49,996 nt of DNA from an uncultured Prevotella sp. (GTDB lineage Bacteria; Bacteroidota; Bacteroidia; Bacteroidales; Bacteroidaceae): positions 1 through 49,996 of the forward strand of contig CAAFFL010000172.1 of assembly GCA_900762125.1 (NCBI GenBank). The letters are read 5' to 3'. The translations under genes and the position numbers were made by a program. Position 1 is the stretch's first letter. Each line of letters starts with the position of its first letter. The notes beneath the pieces were generated by a model. The model worked only from the letters and a program-made list of their open reading frames with translations. It searched no databases and had not been told where the DNA came from. Below are positions 31,182 through 39,506 of this stretch, in pieces.

Positions 31182-32066
31182 ATGAACATTCTAGTCACTG
31201 GCGCTAACGGTCAGCTCGGCAACGAGATGCAGATCGTCAGCAAAGAAACAAAGAACGACCGCTACATCTTCACCGATGTGTGCAACGGATACGAACATCT
31301 GGACATTACTGACCTCGACGCCATCCGCCGGATGGTGCGCGAGCAGGACGTCCGCTGCATCATCAACTGCGCAGCGTGGACAAACGTCGACGGCGCGGAG
31401 ACACCGGAGAAGCGCGACCTCGTTGAGCGCCTGAACGCCACGGCCCCGGAGAACCTCGCCCTCGCCATGCGGGAGGTCGGCGGACTCCTCGTCCACATCT
31501 CCACGGACTACGTCTTCGGCGGTGACCCCTACAACACCCCGTGCCGCGAGGACCAGAAGGGCACGCCGACGGGCGTCTACGGCCTGACGAAGCTGCACGG
31601 CGAGGAGAAGATCATCGCCTCTGGCGCGGACTACCTCATCTTCCGCACCGCCTGGCTCTACTCGGAGTTTGGTAAGAACTTCGTCAAGACGATGCTCAAC
31701 CTCACGGAGACGAAGCCGCAGCTGAAGGTCGTCTTCGACCAGTGTGGCACGCCGACGTACGCCTACGACCTCGCCCAGGCGATCTTCACGATCATCGACC
31801 AGCGGCAGTATGCGGGCAAGAGCGGCATCTACCATTTCAGCAACGAGGGCGTGACGTCGTGGTACGACTTCACGAAGATGATTGCCCTGTTCAGCGGTCA
31901 CACCGCCTGCGACATCCAGCCCTGCCACAGCAACGAGTTCCCCTCGCCCGTCAAGCGGCCCGCCTACAGTGTGCTGGACAAAACCAAGATCAAGGAAACC
32001 TTCCAGATAACCATCCCCTACTGGCTAGACAGCCTGTGCCGCTGCATAAAGAACATGGGCCTCTAA
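31182..32066 (+). CDS. rfbD: dTDP-4-dehydrorhamnose reductase
   Basis: A 294-residue short-chain dehydrogenase/reductase that makes dTDP-L-rhamnose, the last step before sugar transfer to surface polysaccharides. The Rossmann motif is NILVTGANGQLGNEMQ at the N-terminus, the HISTDYVFGGDPYNTPCREDQ region is near residue 105, and the catalytic YGLTKLHGE (YxxxK) is near 131-140. No other rfb genes are adjacent. It is flanked by the two copies of a 41-bp repeat. Confidence 0.93.
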   Translation: MNILVTGANGQLGNEMQIVSKETKNDRYIFTDVCNGYEHLDITDLDAIRRMVREQDVRCIINCAAWTNVDGAETPEKRDLVERLNATAPENLALAMREVGGLLVHISTDYVFGGDPYNTPCREDQKGTPTGVYGLTKLHGEEKIIASGADYLIFRTAWLYSEFGKNFVKTMLNLTETKPQLKVVFDQCGTPTYAYDLAQAIFTIIDQRQYAGKSGIYHFSNEGVTSWYDFTKMIALFSGHTACDIQPCHSNEFPSPVKRPAYSVLDKTKIKETFQITIPYWLDSLCRCIKNMGL

Positions 32067-32077
32067 GCCGCAGGGGG

Positions 32078-32168
32078 TTGAGTACCGTTAATATAAATCG
32101 GCACGTTTAACGTGCCGACCTATAAAAACGGTACGCGTGCCGACCTATAATAAACGGCACGCGTGCCG
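32078..32168 (+). repeat. 41-bp element copy 2 plus two further hairpins before prfC
   Basis: Copy 2 of the 41-bp element (32078-32118) ends in CGGCACGTT-T-AACGTGCCG. It is followed by GGTACGCGTGCC (32130-32141) and GGCACGCGTGCC (32156-32167), each pair separated by GACCTATAA plus a few A/T-rich bases, a 26-bp period. All three palindromes lie in the prfC leader. Confidence 0.8.
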
Positions 32169-32188
32169 AACAACCGAAACAAAGCATC

Positions 32189-33781
32189 ATGAACAAGCAA
32201 ATAGAACGCCGCCGCACCTTCGCCATCATCTCGCACCCGGATGCGGGAAAGACAACCCTCACCGAGAAGTTCCTGCTCTTCGGTGGACAGATACAAGTGG
32301 CCGGGGCCGTGAAGAGCAACAAGATCCGCAAGACCGCCACGTCCGACTGGATGGACATCGAGAAGCAGCGTGGCATCTCCGTCTCCACCTCCGTCATGGA
32401 GTTCGACTATCTCCCTGAAGGCCAGGAAGGTGAGCCCTACAAGGTGAACATCCTCGACACGCCGGGCCACCAGGACTTTGCCGAGGACACCTACCGCACG
32501 CTAACGGCCGTGGACTCCGCGATTATCGTCGTCGACTCCGCCAAGGGTGTGGAGGCACAGACGCGAAAACTCATGGAAGTTTGCCGCATGCGGAACACGC
32601 CCGTGATCATCTTCATCAACAAGATGGACCGCGAGGGCCGCGACCCCTTCGACCTCCTCGACGAGCTCGAAGAGGAGCTGCAGATCCATGTCCGCCCCCT
32701 GTCGTGGCCTATCGGTCAGGGCATGAAGTTCAAGGGCGTCTACAACATCTACGAGCAGCAACTGAACCTCTTCACGCCGAACAAGCAGCGCGTGACGGAG
32801 AAGGTCGCCGTCGACATCCAGAGCAAGGACCTCGAGCAGCATGTCGGCGACCAGGAGGCACAGCGCCTGCGCGACGACCTCGAGCTGGTCGACGGCGTCT
32901 ATCCGGAGTTCGACGTCGACGACTATCGCGCGGCAGAGGTCGCACCGGTGTTCTTCGGCTCGGCCCTGAACAACTTTGGCGTGCAGGAGCTCCTCAACTG
33001 CTTCGTGGAGATTGCCCCCTCACCTCGCCCAACGAAGGCCGAGGAGCGCATGGTGGAACCCGAGGAACCGAAGTTCACCGGCTTCATCTTCAAGATCACT
33101 GCCAACATCGATCCGAACCACCGCTCGTGCATCGCCTTCTGCAAGGTCTGCTCGGGAAAGTTTCAGCGCAACGTGCCCTACTATCTCGTCCGCCAGGGCA
33201 AGACCGTCCGCTTCACCTCGCCCACACAGTTTATGGCGCAGCGCAAGAGCACCGTCGACGAGGCGTGGCCGGGCGACATCGTCGGACTGCCGGACAACGC
33301 GGGAACGTTCAAGATCGGCGACACGCTGACCGAGGGCGAGCAGATCCACTTCCGCGGCCTGCCGTCGTTCTCGCCGGAGTTGTTCAAATACATCGAGAAC
33401 GACGACCCGATGAAGTCGAAACAGTTCCAGAAGGGCATCGAGCAGCTCATGAACGAGGGTGTGGCGCAGCTCTTCGTCAACCAGTTCAACAACCGTCGTG
33501 TCATCGGCACCGTCGGCCAACTGCAGTTTGAGGTCATCCAGTACCGACTGGAGCACGAGTACAACGCGAAGTGTCGCTGGGAGCCAGTCCACCTCTACAA
33601 GGCCTGCTGGATAGAGAGCGACGACGACGCGGAGCTGGACAACTTCAAGAAGCGCAAATACCAGTACATGGCCAAGGACATCGAGGGCCGTGACGTCTTC
33701 CTCGCCGACTCCTCCTACGTCCTCTCCATGGCGCAGCAGGACTTCGAACATATCCGTTTCCACTTCACCAGCGAGTTCTAA
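32189..33781 (+). CDS. prfC: Peptide chain release factor 3
   Basis: A 530-residue translational GTPase that recycles RF1 and RF2. G motifs: SHPDAGKTTLTEKFL (P-loop) near residue 16, RGISVSTSVMEFDY, DTPGHQDFAEDTYR (G3) near 91, and NKMDREGRD (G4) near 145. The distinguishing RF3 C-terminal domain includes GTVGQLQFEVIQYRLEHEY near 440-458. Length is normal. The upstream leader carries three palindromes, and a terminator overlaps the stop codon. Confidence 0.96.
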   Translation: MNKQIERRRTFAIISHPDAGKTTLTEKFLLFGGQIQVAGAVKSNKIRKTATSDWMDIEKQRGISVSTSVMEFDYLPEGQEGEPYKVNILDTPGHQDFAEDTYRTLTAVDSAIIVVDSAKGVEAQTRKLMEVCRMRNTPVIIFINKMDREGRDPFDLLDELEEELQIHVRPLSWPIGQGMKFKGVYNIYEQQLNLFTPNKQRVTEKVAVDIQSKDLEQHVGDQEAQRLRDDLELVDGVYPEFDVDDYRAAEVAPVFFGSALNNFGVQELLNCFVEIAPSPRPTKAEERMVEPEEPKFTGFIFKITANIDPNHRSCIAFCKVCSGKFQRNVPYYLVRQGKTVRFTSPTQFMAQRKSTVDEAWPGDIVGLPDNAGTFKIGDTLTEGEQIHFRGLPSFSPELFKYIENDDPMKSKQFQKGIEQLMNEGVAQLFVNQFNNRRVIGTVGQLQFEVIQYRLEHEYNAKCRWEPVHLYKACWIESDDDAELDNFKKRKYQYMAKDIEGRDVFLADSSYVLSMAQQDFEHIRFHFTSEF

Positions 33782-33813
33782 GAAGGGGGTCTCTGGCCTC
33801 TTCCCTTCTTTTC
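33780..33813 (+). terminator. Terminator of prfC
   Basis: Stem AAGAAGGG (33780-33787, beginning within the TAA stop) with CCCTTCTT (33803-33810), followed by TTCT. Confidence 0.65.
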
Positions 33814-33819
33814 TACTGC

Positions 33820-33848
33820 AAAAAAGGGCTGACCTCACGGTCAGCCCT
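33820..33848 (-). terminator. Terminator of the LpxA-like gene
   Basis: A perfect stem, GGGCTGAC (33826-33833) with GTCAGCCC (33840-33847). On the minus strand it is followed by TTTTTTGCAG. Confidence 0.85.
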
Positions 33849-33886
33849 CACTGAAAAAACGAGTAATCCCACGTATAGGAATAGGA

Positions 33887-34660
33887 TTACATCTTTGTTA
33901 TGATTCCCTCCTTTGTCGACTGCAGGAACTGGATGATGTTCTGGATCTCCTTGCTGTCGGGTACCTGATGCTTAATCTGCAGCGTGGCATCGAAGACACT
34001 TGTCAGGCCGTGGAACACCAGTCGGTAGGCATTGGCGACATGCTTCTGCACCTTCGGGTCAATCTGTGCCACGGTCATCATCGTGTTGTTCGGGCCACCG
34101 TACTTCACGGGGTTGCCACCGGCGATGATGTAGGGCGGCACATCCTTGGAGAAGGTCGTACCAGCCTGAATCATAGCGAGGTCACCCACACGCGTTCCAG
34201 CGTTCATGATAACCGACGACGAGAAGATGACACCCATGCCAATCTTGCAGTTGCCGGCGATCTTTGTACCGTAGCCAAGCACGTTCTTATTGCCAATCTT
34301 CGCGTCGTGACTAACGTGAGAGCCCTCCATGAGGAAGTTGTCGTCACCAATGACGGTCTGGCCACCCTCATGGGTAGCACGGTTGATGACCACATTCTCG
34401 CGGATGATGTTGTTGTTGCCGATGATGCACTCCGTGCGCTCACCGCAGAACTCGAAGTCCTGCGGCAGCGCGCCGATGACGGCACCCTGGTGTACCTTGT
34501 TGTCCGAGCCCATCTTTGTACCATTGAGGATACTCACGAAGGGGAAGATGACACAGTTGTCACCAATCTCCACGTTGTCCTCAATATAGACAAAGGGGAA
34601 TATCGTTACGTTGTTGCCGATCTTGGCTTTCGGCGAGACAACGGCTTTATCACTAATCAT
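33887..34660 (-). CDS. LpxA-like acyltransferase (divergent paralogue)
   Basis: A 257-residue left-handed beta-helix protein made of hexapeptide repeats. It aligns with LpxA, the first enzyme of lipid A synthesis, over GALPQDFEFCGERTE, IIRENVVINRATHEGG and SHVSHDAKIGN, which keeps the catalytic histidine region. The C-terminal ANAYRLVFHGL also resembles LpxA. However, LpxA's LAGHV block is IAGNCKIG here, and the HQF block is replaced by MNAGTRVG, so two usually conserved histidines are missing. Bacteroidota usually carry a standard lpxA beside lpxC/fabZ, so this may be a second acyltransferase with another substrate. It is read after the efflux operon. Confidence 0.7.
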   Translation of the reverse strand: MISDKAVVSPKAKIGNNVTIFPFVYIEDNVEIGDNCVIFPFVSILNGTKMGSDNKVHQGAVIGALPQDFEFCGERTECIIGNNNIIRENVVINRATHEGGQTVIGDDNFLMEGSHVSHDAKIGNKNVLGYGTKIAGNCKIGMGVIFSSSVIMNAGTRVGDLAMIQAGTTFSKDVPPYIIAGGNPVKYGGPNNTMMTVAQIDPKVQKHVANAYRLVFHGLTSVFDATLQIKHQVPDSKEIQNIIQFLQSTKEGIITKM

Positions 34661-34664
34661 ATTC

Positions 34665-34692
34665 TTTGAACTTTGAAGTTTGAACTTTGAAT
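34665..34692 (-). repeat. GTTCAAA heptamer repeat abutting the LpxA-like start
   Basis: Plus strand TTTGAAC, TTTGAAG, TTTGAAC and TTTGAAT (34665-34692). On the coding strand the array ends 4 bp before the ATG. The bases next to the ATG are identical to those before acrB (39475-39502). Confidence 0.85.
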
Positions 34693-34699
34693 TTTATGA

Positions 34700-36079
34700 T
34701 TACTTAGCACCGCCACCGAGAGCCTGATAGAGGTTCACAACAGCCTGCATCTTGTAGAAGTCATCTGCTACCTTGCTCAGCTCTGCGTTCAGCAACTGCG
34801 ACTGTGCACTGATGACTTCCAAATAGGTGCTTCCGGCGCTGGCCATGAGGGCACGGGTGTCCTCAACGTTCTGCTTCAGGACCTCAATCTGGCGAGCTTC
34901 AATCTGGCTCTTCTCCGCAGAAGTGTTGTAGAGCACGAGGGCATTGCTAACCTCCGATCCAGCCTTGAGGATGCTGTTCTGCCAGGTGTTGTAAGCCTGC
35001 TGGTACTGGTCCTTCGCAGCACGCAGACCAGCGGTGAGCTGTCCGTTCATGAAGATGGGCTGCACCAGTGAGCCTACGGCCGAGGCGAGCCACTTGCCCG
35101 GGTTCACCAGTCCGTTGCCATTGCTGAAGCCGCCGGTGCCGGAGATTGTCAGCTGTGGATAGAAGCGGCTGCGTGCCTGCTGAACATTGTAGAAGCAGGC
35201 AGCAAGGCTCATCTCGTAGGCATGCACGTCGGCACGGTTGCGCAGCAAGTCGATGCTCACGCCAGTTGCGAACGTCGACGGCAGCACCTCGTCATCGATG
35301 CTCCCGCGGGCGATGGCACCGGCGGGCTCACCGAGAATCAGGCTCAGGGCGTTCTCCGTCTCGCGGATCTGCCGCTTGAGGTCAGCCTTCTGCGCCTGCA
35401 CGCTCAGGTAGTTGGCCTCAGCGCTCTGCACAGCCGTGGAGCGCACGCCGCGTACCAGACCCTGCTGAGCCTTCATGATGTCCCAGGTCTCCTTCGTCAG
35501 TTTCTCCATGTCCTCCACAATCTGGTATTGCTTGTCGAGCATCTCCAGGGTGTAATACATGTTGGCCACGTTGGAGACGAGCTGGGTCTGCACGAGAACC
35601 TTATAGTCCTGCGTCTGGAGCAGCGACATCTGAGCAGATTTCTTCGCATTGCGAAGGTTGCCGAAGAGATCCACCGTCCAACTGGCGTTCACAGGGAGCG
35701 AATAGCTCTTGGTAGTGTTCTCGTTGAAACGGGTGATCGTTCCCTGCGGCGTGAAAGTGAACTGCGGCACGAAGGCGAGCTTGGCTGCCTTCAACTGAGC
35801 CTCAGCCATGTCTACGTTGAGGGTAGCGTTGAGCAGGTCCGGATTGTTGGCCAGTGCCTTCTCGATGAGCGTCTGCAGCTGCAGCGAGGTGAACACCTGT
35901 CGCCATGGCAGGTTGGCGAAACTCGTCGTATCGGTCACGGCCAGCGTACCCACGCCCGAGGTGTCGCGGACAATGCCATCGGCCTTCACCTGCGGGCGCT
36001 CGTAGGTGCCATAGAGGCTCTTACAGCCCGTAAGGCTCACCAAGGCAAGGCATGCTATGATGATTTTTATTGATTTCAT
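34700..36079 (-). CDS. Outer-membrane efflux lipoprotein (OprM/TolC type)
   Basis: A 459-residue outer-membrane channel of an RND efflux pump. The start chosen gives a lipoprotein signal MKSIKIIIACLALVSLTGC with Cys19 as the lipidated residue; a longer frame upstream only reads through an inserted repeat. The body is two repeated coiled-coil and strand halves, with YLSVQAQKADLKRQI and YLEVISAQSQLLNAE in the helical barrels. It is the last gene of acrA-acrB-oprM order, separated from acrB by a MITE-like element. Confidence 0.9.
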   Translation of the reverse strand: MKSIKIIIACLALVSLTGCKSLYGTYERPQVKADGIVRDTSGVGTLAVTDTTSFANLPWRQVFTSLQLQTLIEKALANNPDLLNATLNVDMAEAQLKAAKLAFVPQFTFTPQGTITRFNENTTKSYSLPVNASWTVDLFGNLRNAKKSAQMSLLQTQDYKVLVQTQLVSNVANMYYTLEMLDKQYQIVEDMEKLTKETWDIMKAQQGLVRGVRSTAVQSAEANYLSVQAQKADLKRQIRETENALSLILGEPAGAIARGSIDDEVLPSTFATGVSIDLLRNRADVHAYEMSLAACFYNVQQARSRFYPQLTISGTGGFSNGNGLVNPGKWLASAVGSLVQPIFMNGQLTAGLRAAKDQYQQAYNTWQNSILKAGSEVSNALVLYNTSAEKSQIEARQIEVLKQNVEDTRALMASAGSTYLEVISAQSQLLNAELSKVADDFYKMQAVVNLYQALGGGAK

Positions 36080-36093
36080 ATTCTTAATTATTA

Positions 36094-36204
36094 ATCCTCT
36101 CCAAGCCCCTCCAAAGGAGGGGATGTTGATTACATAATGCTTTACCCAATAGTGGGCTCTTTTACATTTCCACATCCCCTCCTTTGGAGGGGCTTGGGGA
36201 GGAT
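36094..36204. repeat. MITE-like inverted repeat element, 111 bp
   Basis: Two 32-bp arms, 36094-36125 and 36173-36204, are inverted copies with one mismatch. Each arm contains its own CCCCTCC/GGAGGGG palindrome. The 47-bp centre shows no gene. It lies between acrB and the outer-membrane channel gene, inside the operon. A related single arm is at 45732-45784. Confidence 0.88.
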
Positions 36205-36209
36205 ATGTG

Positions 36210-39200
36210 TTATCTATATTGATCTACGTAGGTCTCCATCTTCTTGTGATGTGCATACTGCTGGAGTTCGAGGGCAGCATCCTGGTTTTCCTCATCGTCG
36301 AAGCGCAGCGGCTTGATCTTCTCCTGCAGCCACTGGAAGGCTACGAAGAGTGCCGGCACAACGAAGATTTGAGTCAGCGTACCGAGGAGCATACCACCAA
36401 CAGCAGCAGCACCCAGCGTCTGGTTACCATTGTGGCCTACACCTGATGCGAACATCAGCGGCAGCAGACCGATGATCATGGCGAGCGACGTCATGAGGAT
36501 AGGACGCAGACGAGCCGCAGCACCGAGGATAGCCGAATACTTCAGAGCCATACCCGTCTGGCGGCGCTCGAGGGCGAACTGCACAATCAGAATAGCGTTC
36601 TTGGCCAACAGACCGATCAACATGATGAGCGAGATCTGCATGTAGATGTCGTTGGAGTGGCCGAAGATGTCGGTGAACAGGAATGCGCCAGCCAAACCAA
36701 ACGGCACGGAGAGCACCACTGCCAACGGCAGAATGTAGCTCTCATACTGAGCAGAGAGGATGAGGTACACGAAGACGATACACATCAGGAACACGATGCC
36801 CGTGGTGTTGCTCTGCTCATTCTCCGAACGGGTCAGACCCGAGAACTCGTAGTCGTAGCCCGTAGGCAGTGTCTGCTCAGCCACCTCCTGCACAGCCTTG
36901 ATGGCCTGACCAGAGGAGTAGCCGTCGGCCGGCGTCACCTGGCAGTCGATGGAGGTGAACAGGTTGAAACGACTCACCGTCGACGGTCCGTAGACACGCT
37001 GCAGGTTGACAAACTCGCTCACAGGCGACATGCCACTCGGCGTGCGGACATAGATGTTCGACAAGCCCTCCTTCGTCATACGACTGTCTACCGTACTCTG
37101 AATGTAAACACGGTAGAGCTTACCGTAGGCATTGAAGTTGGAGGCATAGAGACCACCGTAGTAGCCTTGCAGCACAGACATCACAGCTGAGGGCGAGATG
37201 CCGGCCTGCTTGGTCTTGGCCACATCCACGTCAATCATATACTGAGGATAGTTCGGGTTATACGACGTCATAGCCTTCTGCACCTCCGGGCGCTCCTGCA
37301 CCTTCGTGAGGAACTCCTTGGTGATGTTGAAGAACTTGTTCAGGTCGCCACCCGTCTTGTCCTGCATGGAGATGGTCACGGCGTTGGTTGCCGAGAAGCC
37401 CGGCACCATAGGTGGACCGAAGGCAAGGATCTGAGCATCCTTAATGTTGGCAATCTGCTTATAGATCATACCCAAGACGGAGTTACGCTCCATTGGGTTG
37501 ACGAAGAAACGGCTGATGCCGTCACCTTCCCACAGACCAGAGATCTTATGCCAGAAGCCATTCTCACGCTCATCAAACGGCTTGAGCTTGATGATGAACG
37601 TACCCTGGTCAGAGCCGGCACCGGCAATGAAGTTGTAGCCTACAATCTGCTGGCGCATCGCCACGGCGGGGTTATGGGCGAGCATAGAGTCTACCTCTGC
37701 AACAATCTGCTTCGTGCGTGCCTTGGTCGTACCCGGCTGAGCAGAGATCGTAGCGAACACCACGCCCGTATCCTCATCAGGCACCAGACCGGTACGTGTG
37801 GTAACCATCGTGAAAGCTAACAGGCCAATACCTATGACGACAATACCACCTGCAATCCACTTATGGTTGATGACGCCTTCCACGCCCTTGCGGTATTTGT
37901 TAAGCACCTTGTCGTACTGTGCATTGAACGAAGCATGGAAGCGGTCGACCATCGACATCTTCTTGCCTTCCTCGTCCTTCGGCTTCAGGAAGATGGCACA
38001 GAGAGCGGGCGAGAGCGTCAAGGCGTTGATAGCCGAGATGACGATAGACACGGCCATCGTGACACCGAACTCACGATAGAACGTACCCGAGATACCACCA
38101 ATGAACGACACGGGGATGAACACGCACGCCATAACAAGGGTGATGGAGATGATGGCCGACGAGATCTCGTTCATGGCATCGATACTGGCCGTGAGCGCAC
38201 TCTTGTAGCCTTGGTCGAGCTTGGCATGCACAGCCTCGACGACCACGATGGCATCGTCCACCACAATGGCAATTGCCAAGAGCAATGCCGAGAGCGTTAG
38301 CAAGTTGATGGAGAAGCCGAAGAGGTTCAGGAAGATGAACGTACCCACAAGGGCTACCGGCACAGCAATCAAGGGGATGAGCGTAGAGCGGAAGTCCTGC
38401 AGGAAGATGTACACCACAAGGAACACCAGTGCGAGCGTAAGGAACAGGGTGAAGATCACCTCATGAATAGAAGCGAAGAGGAACTCCGTCACGTCGTAAG
38501 TCAGCTTATACTCCACACCCGGTGGGAACGACTTGGCGGCATCGTCAAGGGCCTGCTTCACATCGGTGGCAATCTGCGTAGCATTTGAGCCGGCAATCTG
38601 CTGCACCATACTCATCACAGCTGGCTTGCCATTGAACTGGAGGTCTACCGAGTACTCCTGCTTACCTAGCTCCACTTTTGCCACATCCTTGAGCTTCAAG
38701 GTCTGACCGGTCGTCGTGCTGGAGAGGACGATGTTCTCAAACTCCGTGGCTGTCTTCAGACGACCTTTATAGCGAAGGGTATACTGGAACGCACGGTCAC
38801 TCTCATCGCCGAAGTCGCCAGGGGCGGCCTCAATGTTCTGTTGAGCCAGAGCACCTGCGACATCACTCGGGACGAGGCCGTACTGCTTCATCTTCTGGGG
38901 GGCGAGCCAAATACGCATGGCGTAGGTACCCGTCGAAGGGCTGCCCACACTACCCACACCGTTGATACGCTTCAGCGTAGGAACGATGTTGATGTCGTTG
39001 TAGTTGGTCAGGAACTGGTCGTCGTACTGCCCTTCCGTAGAGGTGAGAGCATACATGATGACCTGCGACGTCTGACGCTTGTTAACCTGCACACCAGCCT
39101 GTGTGGTCTCGGCAGGCAGAAGGGCTTGGGCCTGTTGCACACGGTTCTGCACGTTCACGGCAGCCATGTCGGCATCGGAGCCCTGCTTGAAGTAGACGGT

Positions 39201-39470
39201 GATTTGCGAGAAGCCCGAAGCGGAGCTGGAGGTCATGTAGGTCATGTTCTCCACACCGTTGATGCTTTCCTCCAGAGGCGTGGTCACCGACTTCATCACC
39301 GTCTGGGCATCAGCACCCGGATAGGCAGCCATCACCATGATGGTAGGCGGTGCAATGTCAGGGTACTGCTCGATCGGCAGCGACACCAGACCGATGGTAC
39401 CCAGCAACACGAAGAAGATGGACACCACGGTGGAGAGCACCGGTCGTTTTATGAAATTACTGAATGACAT
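36210..39470 (-). CDS. RND multidrug efflux pump, inner-membrane subunit (HAE1 family)
   Basis: A 1086-residue proton-driven pump of the AcrB type. It has 12 membrane helices and two large periplasmic loops, with the N-terminal FIKRPVLSTVVSIFFVLLG and the porter motif SLPIEQYPDIAPPTI. Proton-relay residues are the Asp-Asp pair in AIAIVVDDAIVVVEAVH near residue 400 and the Lys in LLAKNAILIVQFA near 955. The C-terminal tail is charged. AcrA-type and OprM-type genes flank it. Substrates cannot be predicted. The leader before its ATG is a heptamer repeat. Confidence 0.94.
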   Translation of the reverse strand: MSFSNFIKRPVLSTVVSIFFVLLGTIGLVSLPIEQYPDIAPPTIMVMAAYPGADAQTVMKSVTTPLEESINGVENMTYMTSSSASGFSQITVYFKQGSDADMAAVNVQNRVQQAQALLPAETTQAGVQVNKRQTSQVIMYALTSTEGQYDDQFLTNYNDINIVPTLKRINGVGSVGSPSTGTYAMRIWLAPQKMKQYGLVPSDVAGALAQQNIEAAPGDFGDESDRAFQYTLRYKGRLKTATEFENIVLSSTTTGQTLKLKDVAKVELGKQEYSVDLQFNGKPAVMSMVQQIAGSNATQIATDVKQALDDAAKSFPPGVEYKLTYDVTEFLFASIHEVIFTLFLTLALVFLVVYIFLQDFRSTLIPLIAVPVALVGTFIFLNLFGFSINLLTLSALLLAIAIVVDDAIVVVEAVHAKLDQGYKSALTASIDAMNEISSAIISITLVMACVFIPVSFIGGISGTFYREFGVTMAVSIVISAINALTLSPALCAIFLKPKDEEGKKMSMVDRFHASFNAQYDKVLNKYRKGVEGVINHKWIAGGIVVIGIGLLAFTMVTTRTGLVPDEDTGVVFATISAQPGTTKARTKQIVAEVDSMLAHNPAVAMRQQIVGYNFIAGAGSDQGTFIIKLKPFDERENGFWHKISGLWEGDGISRFFVNPMERNSVLGMIYKQIANIKDAQILAFGPPMVPGFSATNAVTISMQDKTGGDLNKFFNITKEFLTKVQERPEVQKAMTSYNPNYPQYMIDVDVAKTKQAGISPSAVMSVLQGYYGGLYASNFNAYGKLYRVYIQSTVDSRMTKEGLSNIYVRTPSGMSPVSEFVNLQRVYGPSTVSRFNLFTSIDCQVTPADGYSSGQAIKAVQEVAEQTLPTGYDYEFSGLTRSENEQSNTTGIVFLMCIVFVYLILSAQYESYILPLAVVLSVPFGLAGAFLFTDIFGHSNDIYMQISLIMLIGLLAKNAILIVQFALERRQTGMALKYSAILGAAARLRPILMTSLAMIIGLLPLMFASGVGHNGNQTLGAAAVGGMLLGTLTQIFVVPALFVAFQWLQEKIKPLRFDDEENQDAALELQQYAHHKKMETYVDQYR

Positions 39471-39474
39471 ATTC

Positions 39475-39502
39475 TTTGAACTTTGATCTTTGAACTTTGA
39501 AC
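39475..39502 (-). repeat. GTTCAAA heptamer repeat abutting the acrB-type start
   Basis: Plus strand TTTGAAC, TTTGATC, TTTGAAC and TTTGAAC (39475-39502), ending 4 bp before the ATG on the coding strand. Same unit and same junction with the ATG as at 34665-34692. Confidence 0.85.
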
Positions 39503-39506
39503 TTGA

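Noticed and set aside
34700..36175. Upstream start for the outer-membrane channel gene at 36175.
   Set aside because: The extra 32 codons read through the inverted-repeat element and would place a charged tail before the lipoprotein signal peptide.
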